From JAVBJN01 sp031546985 (GTDB lineage Bacteria > Bacteroidota > Bacteroidia > Chitinophagales > Chitinophagaceae), in NCBI GenBank assembly GCA_031546985.1, contig JAVBJN010000068.1:22327-86326 (forward strand): a DNA stretch of 64,000 nucleotides, written 5' to 3'. The position numbers and the translations under genes were made by a program. Positions 1 through 7,312 of this stretch are shown piece by piece. The notes beneath the pieces were generated by a model that was not told the origin of the DNA, did no database searches, and saw only the letters and a list, made by a program, of their open reading frames with translations. Position 1 is the first letter of the stretch. Every line of letters starts with the position of its first letter.

Positions 1-192
1 AAATAACTGGTCGCCACGGATCGGGTATTTAACGAAATCGAGAAACAGGTTTCCCTCGTTTTGCTGGAATATAAAAATGCGGGTATTTAAGGCAAATTTT
101 AATCCATGCATGCCAGCGGGATTCCGGGAAACAGTGACCATCTCCTGATCAACGTTCAGGAGATCTGAAACCGCATGAATGATGTCAATCAT
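1..192 (-). CDS. Hypothetical protein, N-terminal 64 residues (runs off window)
   Basis: An open frame reads leftwards from an ATG at 192 to the window edge without a stop, so only the first 64 residues are visible. They begin MIDIIHAVSDLLN and continue as a soluble mix of helix and strand with no signal peptide or membrane segment. I do not recognise the family. The upstream side (193-517) holds no other gene, so this is probably the first gene of a leftward unit. Coding status is supported only by the uninterrupted frame and plausible composition. Confidence 0.5.
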   Translation of the reverse strand, partial: MIDIIHAVSDLLNVDQEMVTVSRNPAGMHGLKFALNTRIFIFQQNEGNLFLDFVKYPIRGDQLF

Positions 193-517
193 TACGCTTT
201 ACTTTTTCGGTTGTATTGCTTGAAGGTATTTTGGTTGATCGGTAAGGATTAAGACCTATGCCAAGGCCTGAGATTGATGAATGAGGGATTCCTTTGCCTG
301 GAAATAAGAGAAAGAAGAGCCTGGTCTGGCGCTATAAAAGACTTGCAACCGCAAACATTGTTTGCATTGCTATCAGCTAATTTGCTTTTCATAAAATAGA
401 ATTCGGTTTATTGAAACATGAATTCCATTTGGTAACGCTCAATACATATAGCCAATTGCTATATAAGGCGGTGGTGGTAGGCAAAAATAAAGAATAATCA
501 GAAACTACACCCGCTAA
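193..517. other. AT-rich intergenic stretch without a recognisable gene
   Basis: No convincing reading frame, RNA or strong hairpin is seen between the leftward partial gene and the small frame starting at 518. It presumably holds the promoter of the leftward gene, but no clear TAnnTTTG box was identified. Confidence 0.4.
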
Positions 518-640
518 ATGTCTGACAAACCACTTAAAAACAGCAAGCCGGCCCCCTTCCATCATGCTGCATGGGAGGCCTTGTTGGCACCAAGAACCAA
601 GCAGGACAAGGGTTTAGGTGTCTCAATAATAGTGGCATAA
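518..640 (+). CDS. Candidate 40-residue peptide
   Basis: ATG at 518 opens a 41-codon frame ending TAA at 640. The predicted peptide starts MSDKPLKNSKPAPFHHAAWE and ends in a small hydrophobic tail GLGVSIIVA. It is charged at the N-terminus and has no signal peptide or Cys. It sits just upstream of the tRNA-Ser promoter in accessory DNA. The composition looks protein-like, but no good ribosome binding site or promoter is evident and I do not recognise it. It could be a leader or bioactive peptide, or a chance frame. Confidence 0.3.
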   Translation: MSDKPLKNSKPAPFHHAAWEALLAPRTKQDKGLGVSIIVA

Positions 641-670
641 TAAATATATGAGTAAAAAACGGCAAAGGCT

Positions 671-701
671 TTTGATAATTAAAATGCTTTTCTACTTTTG
701 C
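671..701 (+). promoter_or_regulatory. Bacteroidota-type promoter of tRNA-Ser
   Basis: TTTG at 671-674 and TACTTTTGC at 693-701 match the Bacteroidota -33 (TTTG) and -7 (TAnnTTTG) elements with an 18-base gap. The -7 box ends only 3 bases before the mature tRNA 5' end at 705, so transcription should start at or within a base or two of the tRNA itself. Confidence 0.75.
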
Positions 702-704
702 AGC

Positions 705-789
705 GGAGAGATGGCAGAGCGGTCGAATGCGGCGGTCTTGAAAACCGTTGACTGTCACAGGTCCGGGGGTTCGAATCCCTCTCTCTCCG
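705..789 (+). tRNA. tRNA-Ser(UGA)
   Basis: A complete class II tRNA fold is visible. The acceptor arms GGAGAGA (705-711) and TCTCTCC (782-788) pair, with discriminator G at 789. The anticodon loop CTTGAAA carries anticodon TGA. A long variable arm and a T arm containing GGTTCGAATCC are present. CCA is not encoded, as is common in this phylum. The 3' side abuts a serine-recombinase remnant on the opposite strand, which suggests the gene served as an integration site. Confidence 0.95.
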
Positions 790-1466
790 CTTGGAGGGAC
801 TTCATAAAGAAGTCCCTCTTTTTTTTCATATATCAAGCATCCTTTTTCTTTCATTTTCAAGGTATTATGCGTAAACAACCGGAGCATGGTAGGTGTTCGA
901 TAGATACCATCCTGATAGTATAAATTGTTGTCGAACACCCTGCTTATAAAATCGCGCTTCTGCATGGTATCGGATTTCGTATATACGTAACGCATATCTG
1001 ATAACATGTAAAGATTTTTCTCCAGTATCTCAAATGCTGCTCCCTGATCACCACTCAACCGTTCTATGGCGCCTTGCAAATTCAGGATCGTATGGTTATA
1101 GGTAGAATGCCATCTGTCATAAGTGTCTTTGGCAATCTCATTCTTAATCCACTTTTCTTCAACAGTGAAAAGCCTTTCCTGAACCTCTTCCAGTTGCCTT
1201 TTCTTTTCATCTACTTTCTGTCTGTTGCCTTTCATTTCTATTTCGATAGATGACCGGCAGCTCTTTCTAATACTGCGTACCTGGTTTTCAGGGATGCTCA
1301 TTAAATCACACGCATCTAAAAACTGGTTGTGCGCTTTAATTGCACTGATGTTATTGTGCTTTGAGTGTCTGCATTTGTAGTAATAAAAATACTTGCCCGA
1401 CTTGCCACGGGAAGGTGCACCGGAAAGCGGATTGCCTATTATAAGGCAAAGGATCGCTTGATTTAT
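790..1466 (-). pseudogene. Serine recombinase, C-terminal remnant
   Basis: The leftward frame is open from 1466 (preceded by an in-frame TAA at 1467-1469) and encodes only the C-terminal half of a large serine recombinase. It contains a degenerate zinc-ribbon segment (NPLSGAPSRGKSG, then tyrosine-rich YFYYYKC), a long charged coiled-coil with many Glu/Lys, and the C-terminal signature NLYYQDGIYRTPTML. The N-terminal catalytic domain is absent. One zinc-ribbon Cys seems replaced (LCLIIGNP where a CxxCG type is expected). No stop occurs before the tRNA, so the frame runs antisense through tRNA-Ser to 534; those residues are not meaningful. It looks like the decayed end of an integrated element whose recombinase gene lay against its target tRNA. 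Confidence 0.8.
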
Positions 1467-1532
1467 TTATCGACTTTAAAACGAATAAAGTATTAATATT
1501 GCGATACCTATTTAGCCTACTCCCTGCTTGCT

Positions 1533-3032
1533 ATGAAACCAATAACAGTCGCTTTTGCACTGTTTTGTGCTTGTATTACTTCGCGTTGTGTCGCCCAAAG
1601 TTATGGGATGCCGACAATAGAAACCCCTCGTCCAGCTCCAATACCAACTTATGGTAATTATGGTACTGTTCCCTTAAATGGGCAGATACAACTGGGAGCT
1701 ACCGCAGATGACATAAAACGCCAGACAAACAGAAATAATCCTTATTACGGTACGCCGCATTCAGACATTCAAAAGGCTAATGAACGCTGGATATACGAAC
1801 AAATGGCCAACGATCCTGCTTATAATCCCGCATTAAGGAACGGAGTCAATGCTCCCTACAAACTGACTAAACAGGAAGAAATTAGCAAACTGTTACAGGA
1901 AGCCTTTCAATCAGAGCATCCCGCCACTAATATTAAGAACCTCACCAGCAATTATTACAAATCGGCAGATTTTCAGAAGATCACCCAGCCCTATAACCAG
2001 GCATTAAAAATGCTGGAGGAAATGTTATCCGGCAAACGACCACTATCAGTAGCCCAGGCATACTTTATTACGGAGAATGCCTATGGCAACACTTATCTTA
2101 ACGAAGCGGAATATAGAGCGGTGATCAAAAAATCTGCCGACTTTATCCGGCAGTGGGCCAAGCAGCAAGGAATGAACAGGAGCAACAAAGAGGATATGCA
2201 TATGGCTATTCAAAAGTTCATGGGAGAACAATTATCCATTTTCAAACCACAGGTTATCGGCGATGGTAAGACCCAGGTAGGCAGTGTTTCCCATGCACCT
2301 TTCTTCTATGACTATACTGATTATACCGGAGAAAAAGACTTTAAAAACTACTTTCTTACAAAGGCATTAGCTACGGGTGGCGGACAATGTAGCAGCTTGC
2401 CCGCAGTGTACCTGGTATTGGCAGAAGCATTAGGGCTAAAAGCCTACATGACCACAGCACCCAACCATGCCTTTATTAAGTACCCCGATAATAAAGGCAA
2501 CCTGGTGAACTATGAACCAACGGCCAACTGGAAGCTATCCGACAATTGGTATAGGGATAATATGTTCATCACCGCTCAGGCTAAGAAAAACCACCTTTAC
2601 CTCGATACCCTTAATTCCCGCCAAGTGGTAGCCGATTGTATCCTGTCCCTGGCATTGGGTTATGTAAATAAACATGGCATAGCCGATGCAAAGTTCGTAT
2701 CGCAATGCGTGGCCGTAGCCGATAAAGAATTTAATCATGAGAATCTCCAGATTCGCCTTGTGCATAGCATGATGTTATCCAGAATGCTGTTAGCAACTAT
2801 GTACCATACAGGCATAAACGATTTTAGTCAATTGGATAATGCGCCACAGGCAAAGAAATTGTATATGGAACTCAGCGAAAATGAACAATTGTTGAGCCAG
2901 CTTGGCTATACACCACAGCCACCAGCCATGTATGAAGCCCTTTTAAAACAACACGAGTTTAAAGGAAACATTCAGGACAGCTTTAAAATTGACGGTAAAA
3001 AGAAACGTAATCTGTTTTCGGAAATAAAATAA
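1533..3032 (+). CDS. Secreted transglutaminase-like protein
   Basis: The 499-residue protein starts with a Sec signal peptide (MKPITVAFALFCACITSRCVA, cleavage near AQ at residue 22). A Pro/Tyr-rich linker follows. The central domain has a transglutaminase-like Cys-His pair: Cys286 in GGQCSSLP and His312 in APNHAF, followed by NYEPTANW. The C-terminal 150 residues are helical, with TPR-like character. A segment near residues 150-200 (MLSGKRPL, ITENAYGNTYLNEAEY) is repeated in the next protein (MLVGEKEL, IENAYGDNQLSAAQY), so the two are paralogues. The next gene starts 6 bases downstream, indicating an operon. Substrate is unknown; a cell-envelope protease, amidase or acyltransferase role is inference. 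Confidence 0.8.
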   Translation: MKPITVAFALFCACITSRCVAQSYGMPTIETPRPAPIPTYGNYGTVPLNGQIQLGATADDIKRQTNRNNPYYGTPHSDIQKANERWIYEQMANDPAYNPALRNGVNAPYKLTKQEEISKLLQEAFQSEHPATNIKNLTSNYYKSADFQKITQPYNQALKMLEEMLSGKRPLSVAQAYFITENAYGNTYLNEAEYRAVIKKSADFIRQWAKQQGMNRSNKEDMHMAIQKFMGEQLSIFKPQVIGDGKTQVGSVSHAPFFYDYTDYTGEKDFKNYFLTKALATGGGQCSSLPAVYLVLAEALGLKAYMTTAPNHAFIKYPDNKGNLVNYEPTANWKLSDNWYRDNMFITAQAKKNHLYLDTLNSRQVVADCILSLALGYVNKHGIADAKFVSQCVAVADKEFNHENLQIRLVHSMMLSRMLLATMYHTGINDFSQLDNAPQAKKLYMELSENEQLLSQLGYTPQPPAMYEALLKQHEFKGNIQDSFKIDGKKKRNLFSEIK

Positions 3033-3038
3033 CTGACT

Positions 3039-5123
3039 ATGAAAAGAATAATACAATCCTTACTCCTTGCATTTGTGATCACTGGAACGGCAGAAGCGAA
3101 CGATAGCCTTTCCATCAAAAAAGACAATTTCGTCAAAGCCAGGCACACCCTGGAGCAAATGTTAGTTGGAGAAAAAGAGTTGAATTATGAAGAGGCTATC
3201 TACACTATTGAAAATGCTTATGGCGATAACCAATTAAGCGCAGCACAATACCACAGCAGCATTAACCGGCATGTTGGCAACCTACGAAATATAATTGCCG
3301 CCAACAGAGGCAAGATTATAGACAACTACAATCCCGACATTTTATTGAGTGCCATGCAGTCAAAAGAAGACAGGGCTAAAAAGAATAAAGACCTTCTGGC
3401 TAATTGGGCTATTTATTCGTATCTGACCGATACCTTATTTTACGTACAACAAGATAGTAACAGACTTTATTTAATGAGAAGCCTGCCTTATCAATATAGC
3501 TACACTGACCCATTGGGTACGGCAGATTGGTCTAATACCCAGGTGAGCCATTTGCTTCGAACCAAAAGCGGCAACTGTTTTGCTTTAGCCTCCTTATATA
3601 AAATACTGGCAGATCGCTTACATACAGATGCTGCCCTATGTACTGCGCCCGGCCATATCTACATCAGTCATACCGATGAAATAGGCAGACCCTATAACAT
3701 TGAGTTGAGTAATGGCACCTTTCCCGGTTCGGGAACAATAGGCACACTTACTTATACGACCAATGCCGCAATCGACAATGATATTGCATTAAGACAATTG
3801 GACCAAAAACAAGCCATAGCGCTTTGCATAGTGTACCTGGCCAAAGGTTACCAGCACAAGTTTGCCATAACGCAGGATGATTTTATGCTGCAATGCGCCG
3901 AAACAGCACTGCAATACGACCCAAACTGCCTGAACGCTTTATTGTTGAAAGCCGAGATATTGGAGCAGCGTATATTGGTGAACAACACTACGCCTACAAC
4001 TTCGACAAAACCACCAACCTATAACGAATACGAAAAACTATTGCAGCACTTGTATGCGCTGGGTTACAGGGAGATGCCGTTAGATATGAAAAACATACTC
4101 GTAAAAGGCTGGCAGAAAGATACCCTTGCTGTTTTGCAGTATAAAAACAATATGCCTGAAAAGTACAATAGTGCTGGCATACGTAATACACGTTATGGTA
4201 GCCTGTCATGGGGACTTTTTGATGAAGAAATCAAGACTAAAGCCGTGGAGCAATATGGCCGCACATTGTTTGATACAAAAACCAAAAAGATAAAAGGGTT
4301 TACCAATACACAGAAACTATACAATGATTATTTGTTCGATCCGGTTGCTTTTGCATGGAATGTAGATCCGCTGGCACATGAGTTTCCTTATCAAAGTCCA
4401 TATTCTGCAATGAATAATAACCCAATTTATTTTGTAGATCCAGATGGCAGAAGTGGTGTTGCCTTTAAAACAGAGAAAAAGAACGAAGCCACAGGAAGAC
4501 CTATTATGACGGTTACGCACAATAAGTATATTTATGGAGCAGATGCAAACGAATCCAACAGAAAGGCAATACAAGATCAATCAATGAACTTGTGGAACAA
4601 TGGCGGGAACTATTTTACTTACACGGATGGAGGAACAACCTATGATGTAGTATTTCAATTTACTACAACGATTGTTAATTCAGCAGACGTTGATCAATTA
4701 ATGATTGGTGATGGTAATCTTCATGCTGAAAATAATTTCTTTGAAGTTAGGGATGATGTAAGTGAGTCATATACTCTTGTCGATAGAGATAATAGAGGCG
4801 GTAATGCAGGGGTATTAAAAACATCCCAAATAAGAACTGGTTCTCCAACGCACGAGGATAATCACGGTTTTGGAGGTATAAATAAGGATACTGAAGGGGA
4901 AACAGGATATGTACTATTGAAAGACCTTGATATTGCAGTACAGGATAAAAACACGCCCGTGCCCGGCAAAAGAAAAGTAACACAGCAAATGATTAACTCA
5001 ATTTTTAACAATGTTAAGTTTGATGAAACTGGTAAAGGAAATGTGGGTACGCCACGCATGCTTAAGTACGATAAAGAAAAACGTTTTGTTGTACCAGGAA
5101 TCCCTGTTCCCGAGAAAAAATAG
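3039..5123 (+). CDS. Secreted polymorphic toxin: transglutaminase-like, RHS-core and HExxH metallopeptidase domains
   Basis: The 694-residue protein has a signal peptide (MKRIIQSLLLAFVITGTAEA). A transglutaminase-like domain follows, with Cys180 (SGNCFAL) and His206 (APGHIYI), paralogous to the preceding gene. Next come TPR-like helices. Around residues 385-471 is a short RHS-associated core with the hallmarks YGRTLFD, NVDPLAHEFPYQSPYSAMNNNP and VDPDGR (ending near residue 471), the usual boundary before a variable toxin tip. The tip (472-694) holds H605-E-D-N-H609 followed by GFGG, an HExxHxxG zincin-type motif. A small exported protein starts overlapping its end, as expected for an immunity gene. 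Family knowledge supports a toxin reading; the protease activity and target are inferred. AT-rich composition suggests horizontal acquisition. Confidence 0.75.
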   Translation: MKRIIQSLLLAFVITGTAEANDSLSIKKDNFVKARHTLEQMLVGEKELNYEEAIYTIENAYGDNQLSAAQYHSSINRHVGNLRNIIAANRGKIIDNYNPDILLSAMQSKEDRAKKNKDLLANWAIYSYLTDTLFYVQQDSNRLYLMRSLPYQYSYTDPLGTADWSNTQVSHLLRTKSGNCFALASLYKILADRLHTDAALCTAPGHIYISHTDEIGRPYNIELSNGTFPGSGTIGTLTYTTNAAIDNDIALRQLDQKQAIALCIVYLAKGYQHKFAITQDDFMLQCAETALQYDPNCLNALLLKAEILEQRILVNNTTPTTSTKPPTYNEYEKLLQHLYALGYREMPLDMKNILVKGWQKDTLAVLQYKNNMPEKYNSAGIRNTRYGSLSWGLFDEEIKTKAVEQYGRTLFDTKTKKIKGFTNTQKLYNDYLFDPVAFAWNVDPLAHEFPYQSPYSAMNNNPIYFVDPDGRSGVAFKTEKKNEATGRPIMTVTHNKYIYGADANESNRKAIQDQSMNLWNNGGNYFTYTDGGTTYDVVFQFTTTIVNSADVDQLMIGDGNLHAENNFFEVRDDVSESYTLVDRDNRGGNAGVLKTSQIRTGSPTHEDNHGFGGINKDTEGETGYVLLKDLDIAVQDKNTPVPGKRKVTQQMINSIFNNVKFDETGKGNVGTPRMLKYDKEKRFVVPGIPVPEKK

Positions 5124-5472
5124 GTTCGTTATTACTATTGGATTGATTCTACTATGTACGATTAGTCTTAACAAAGCAAAAGCACAATCATTTGTCTTTG
5201 ATAAAAAACAATGGCGTAATAGTGCTTCTTATAGATACCAGATTGCAAAAAACAAAGAGTTCTTCATATATCTGGAGGGACTTGACAAAAATCAACTGCG
5301 GAAGCAGCTAGGTCGCCCTAACACTTGTGATAAATCAAATAATTCTATGCATTACTGTTTAGATACGGAAAGGAATTCGAAGCATTCACGGTCTTGTGTA
5401 GGAACAATAATAATTATCATTTTCAAGGGTCAAAAAGTAGATGATTTTGTGGTAGTAGTAGGAGGAGGATAA
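5089..5472 (+). CDS. Putative exported immunity protein for the HExxH toxin
   Basis: This frame overlaps the toxin's last codons and ends at 5472. No ATG is well placed; TTG at 5089 (or 5086) would give a basic N-region (FPRKNRF) followed by a hydrophobic signal sequence and AKAQ cleavage site. The mature part is about 95 residues, with KKQWRNSASYRY, LRKQLGRPNTCD, MHYCLD and a strand-rich end. The LGRP...YCLD...F.GQKV layout resembles small beta-lactamase-inhibitor or BamE-like folds that bind partners in the periplasm. Position right after a secreted toxin, plus the signal peptide, supports an immunity or inhibitor role. A related gene lies at 5666. Confidence 0.65.
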   Translation: MYQESLFPRKNRFVITIGLILLCTISLNKAKAQSFVFDKKQWRNSASYRYQIAKNKEFFIYLEGLDKNQLRKQLGRPNTCDKSNNSMHYCLDTERNSKHSRSCVGTIIIIIFKGQKVDDFVVVVGGG

Positions 5473-5586
5473 CAATGAAGCAAACAATAGTAACTCATTC
5501 AAAATGATAAACATATAAGAAATTAAGACCCAAAAATGAATAAACACTGTTGTATTTCAGTTCCACGTAAAGAAGCCTAACTGCAA

Positions 5587-5733
5587 ATGATTAGCTTAAT
5601 TTTTAATAATGTTAAGTTTGATGAAACGGGTGAAGGAAATGTTGGAAAACCCCATTTACTCAAATATGATTACAATAAAGACCCGAAAGAGAAGCAATTT
5701 ATTCGAGTTATGCCACAGGAAGATAAAAAATAG
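5587..5733 (+). pseudogene. Orphan copy of the toxin C-terminal tip
   Basis: The 48-codon frame from ATG 5587 to TAG 5733 encodes MISLIFNNVKFDETGEGNVG and ends MPQEDKK. It is a diverged copy of the last ~50 residues of the HExxH toxin (MINSIFNNVKFDETGKGNVG, ending PVPEKK). A stop codon lies directly upstream in frame (5578-5580), and the HExxH part is missing, so it is a truncated toxin-tip remnant. The nucleotide similarity to the intact gene begins near 5581. It precedes the second immunity-like gene exactly as the full toxin precedes the first. Confidence 0.75.
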
Positions 5734-6079
5734 AATATTTATAACTGCATGGATTCTTATTGGTACCCTTGTTTACAACAACGTAAATGCACAGGTATTT
5801 ACTTTTGATAAAAAGAAATGGGATACCAGTGGGCATTACCGTTATGAAGTTTCCAAGAAACAAGAGTTTATTACGTACCTGCGGAGTCTTAATAAAAAGC
5901 AGCTAAGAAAACAATTAGGTAGGCCAAATTTTTGCGATAAAGATGGTATCTCTGTTTATTATTGTCTGGATCTGGAAAGAAATCCAAAACGAACAAGTAT
6001 CTGTATTGGTTCCACATTGATCGTATATTTTGAAGGGCAAAAGATCGTCGATATTTTCATGAGTTTGGCAGGAGGTTAG
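5666..6079 (+). CDS. Second putative exported immunity protein
   Basis: This is a paralogue of the gene at 5089. Shared blocks include TFDKKKWDTSGHYRYEVSKK, LRKQLGRPNFCDK and YYCLDLERN, and the same hydrophobic export signal ending NNVNAQ. ATG 5666 is the nearest ATG, though by analogy the real start may lie later, after CHRKIKNRIF. It overlaps the toxin-tip remnant in another frame, reproducing the toxin/immunity overlap. Retention of an apparently intact immunity gene next to a broken toxin is typical of polymorphic toxin loci, where spare immunity protects against kin toxins. Function is inferred from context. Confidence 0.6.
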   Translation: MITIKTRKRSNLFELCHRKIKNRIFITAWILIGTLVYNNVNAQVFTFDKKKWDTSGHYRYEVSKKQEFITYLRSLNKKQLRKQLGRPNFCDKDGISVYYCLDLERNPKRTSICIGSTLIVYFEGQKIVDIFMSLAGG

Positions 6080-6181
6080 TTGTAAACTATAGTGTTTTTA
6101 TTATAAAAAAGGCCGATCAATAAAATGTGCTTCTATTTCAACTATTTATGAGATTTTAAGGCAACTCAAAAAAGTCAAAAA

Positions 6182-6206
6182 GGGTATGAGGTGTTCGATG
6201 GTGATA
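6182..6206 (+). other. Small hairpin upstream of a terminator; possible short RNA or recombinase-gene scar
   Basis: GGTAT and ATACC pair around a GAGGTGTTCGATGGTG loop. The word AGGTGTTCGAT (6189-6199) also occurs at 891-901 inside the recombinase remnant, where both are followed by ATACC a few bases on. On the minus strand this segment reads YHHRTPHTLFDFF, reminiscent of the recombinase YRTPTML signature, and stops at 6156-6158. A strong terminator follows on the plus strand. Confidence 0.3.
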
Positions 6207-6232
6207 CCTCCCAGCCCGCAGTCTAAAATTTT

Positions 6233-6269
6233 AGCCAATCGTATAAAAATTTATACGGTTGGCTTTTTT
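6233..6269 (+). terminator. Strong intrinsic terminator
   Basis: AGCCAAtCGTATA pairs with TATACGgTTGGCT across a short A/T loop and is followed by six Ts. It would end transcription from the toxin/immunity operon or a short RNA just upstream. Confidence 0.8.
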
Positions 6270-6498
6270 GTTTTAAACTATTTACATTTAGGGGTAGCCG
6301 CGCACATAATCAATGCAATCAAGCCTTTAACATCTATTATCAAAATTTCTCAATTAAATACCTACTCAAAGCAACTATGAAAGCTTTGTAGGCTTTAATG
6401 ATCGTAAAAAAAAAGACCTATTTGAAATTGAGGATTTCAACTAAATCTTCATTAAAAAAGTTCGAACTTTGACAACTTGAGTCCGCCAGCTTAATTTT
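6270..6498. other. AT-rich intergenic stretch, no gene seen
   Basis: Short frames here have poor composition and no starts with ribosome binding sites. I see no RNA or repeat. Confidence 0.4.
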
Positions 6499-6530
6499 AA
6501 AAATGCTGCCCCTCCAGGGCAGCATTTTTA
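6499..6530. terminator. Bidirectional hairpin terminator
   Basis: ATGCTGCCC pairs with GGGCAGCAT, with As on the left and Ts on the right, so it could act in both directions. It separates the AT-rich accessory block from the following genes. Confidence 0.7.
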
Positions 6531-6647
6531 GTTTCAGGACGACCCGGTTTATTCCAGGGAAGCACCTGGTCTGATTATGGGAGTGTTTATTATACATGGT
6601 TAAGCTCTTTTGGCATTAATTGATTCAGTAACAAAACATTAAACTAT

Positions 6648-6830
6648 ATGGAAAGTAAAAAAGCACCAATATTTGCTTTAACAATTGTAGCAATCATCGT
6701 AGGTGTAGCATTGTTTAAGCAATTCGACTTTCAAAGTTTCAAATTTGAAAAACCTGCATTAAGCGTTGTTTATGGTATCACCTTCGTTTTTTGTGCTTAC
6801 GTTATAATAAAGAAGTTTAGAAATAAATAA
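6648..6830 (+). CDS. Small membrane protein (60 aa)
   Basis: The 60-residue protein has two hydrophobic segments (about residues 7-25, APIFALTIVAIIVGVALF; and 38-53, LSVVYGITFVFCAYVI) and a basic C-terminus KKFRNK. A short central part FDFQSFKFEKP links them, giving a hairpin membrane protein. It has its own terminators on both sides (6499-6530 and 6878-6903), so it is a stand-alone unit. Family and function are not recognised. Confidence 0.6.
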   Translation: MESKKAPIFALTIVAIIVGVALFKQFDFQSFKFEKPALSVVYGITFVFCAYVIIKKFRNK

Positions 6831-6877
6831 CCAACCATAAGTGTTTGGCTAAACCACCAGCCCACCAGCAAAAAAAT

Positions 6878-6903
6878 AAATTGCCCCTTTTGGGGCAATT
6901 TTC
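6878..6903 (+). terminator. Intrinsic terminator
   Basis: AAATTGCCCC and GGGGCAATTTT form a perfect stem with a TTTT loop directly after the small membrane-protein gene. Confidence 0.8.
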
Positions 6904-7055
6904 GTTTCGGGAAATACCGGATTCAATCCCCCTCACCTCTTTTTCATCAATCAAATTCTTTGTAAAATTACCGCAACACAGTTGCATTAATAAAAAATAA
7001 CGCCTAACTTCACTTTACGTCTTCATTAAAAGCAGGCCATTCAAACCCAACATCG

Positions 7056-7307
7056 ATGGTAGAAGTGTTTATTACAGATATCCGAAACCCAAGCCAGGCA
7101 GCTGGCGTTTTACATATGCTTGAAAATAGCTTTCCCGGACTTCAAATCAATTTCGATTTAGACAATCCCGAACCCGATTTCCCTTGCAGGCACAATATTC
7201 TGCGGGTACAAGGAACGGCGATTAGCGCCACATTAATAGCCACAGCAGTACAAGAATCAGGCTTTCGGTGCGAGGTGCTGCAAGACAAAACATGCAACCA
7301 ACTATAA
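7056..7307 (+). CDS. Small HMA-like hypothetical protein
   Basis: The 83-residue soluble protein begins MVEVFITDIRNPSQAAGVLHML and has the beta-alpha-beta pattern of ferredoxin-like folds (heavy-metal-associated or ACT-like). It lacks the CxxC copper motif; Cys occur at FPCRHN, GFRCEV and near the end. The methyltransferase starts 5 bases after its stop, so the two are co-transcribed. A role linked to that enzyme is possible but unknown. Confidence 0.65.
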   Translation: MVEVFITDIRNPSQAAGVLHMLENSFPGLQINFDLDNPEPDFPCRHNILRVQGTAISATLIATAVQESGFRCEVLQDKTCNQL

Positions 7308-7312
7308 ATATT

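Noticed and set aside
534..789. Extension of the recombinase frame through the tRNA to 534
   Set aside because: These residues (GERGIRTPGPVTVNGF...) are the antisense of tRNA-Ser and arise only because the recombinase stop is missing.
648..923. 91-residue rightward open frame
   Set aside because: It runs straight through the tRNA-Ser gene and its promoter; no protein gene is expected there.
5011..5472. Upstream ATG at 5011 for the first immunity protein
   Set aside because: It would add 26 residues that merely read the toxin frame out of phase and would bury the signal peptide.
705..6300. Search for a direct repeat of the tRNA-Ser 3' end as the far attachment site
   Set aside because: I found no second copy by eye in the first 6.3 kb, so an intact element boundary cannot be claimed.
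6186..6380. 64-residue frame after the immunity genes
   Set aside because: It overlaps the hairpin and terminator at 6182-6269 and has poor composition.
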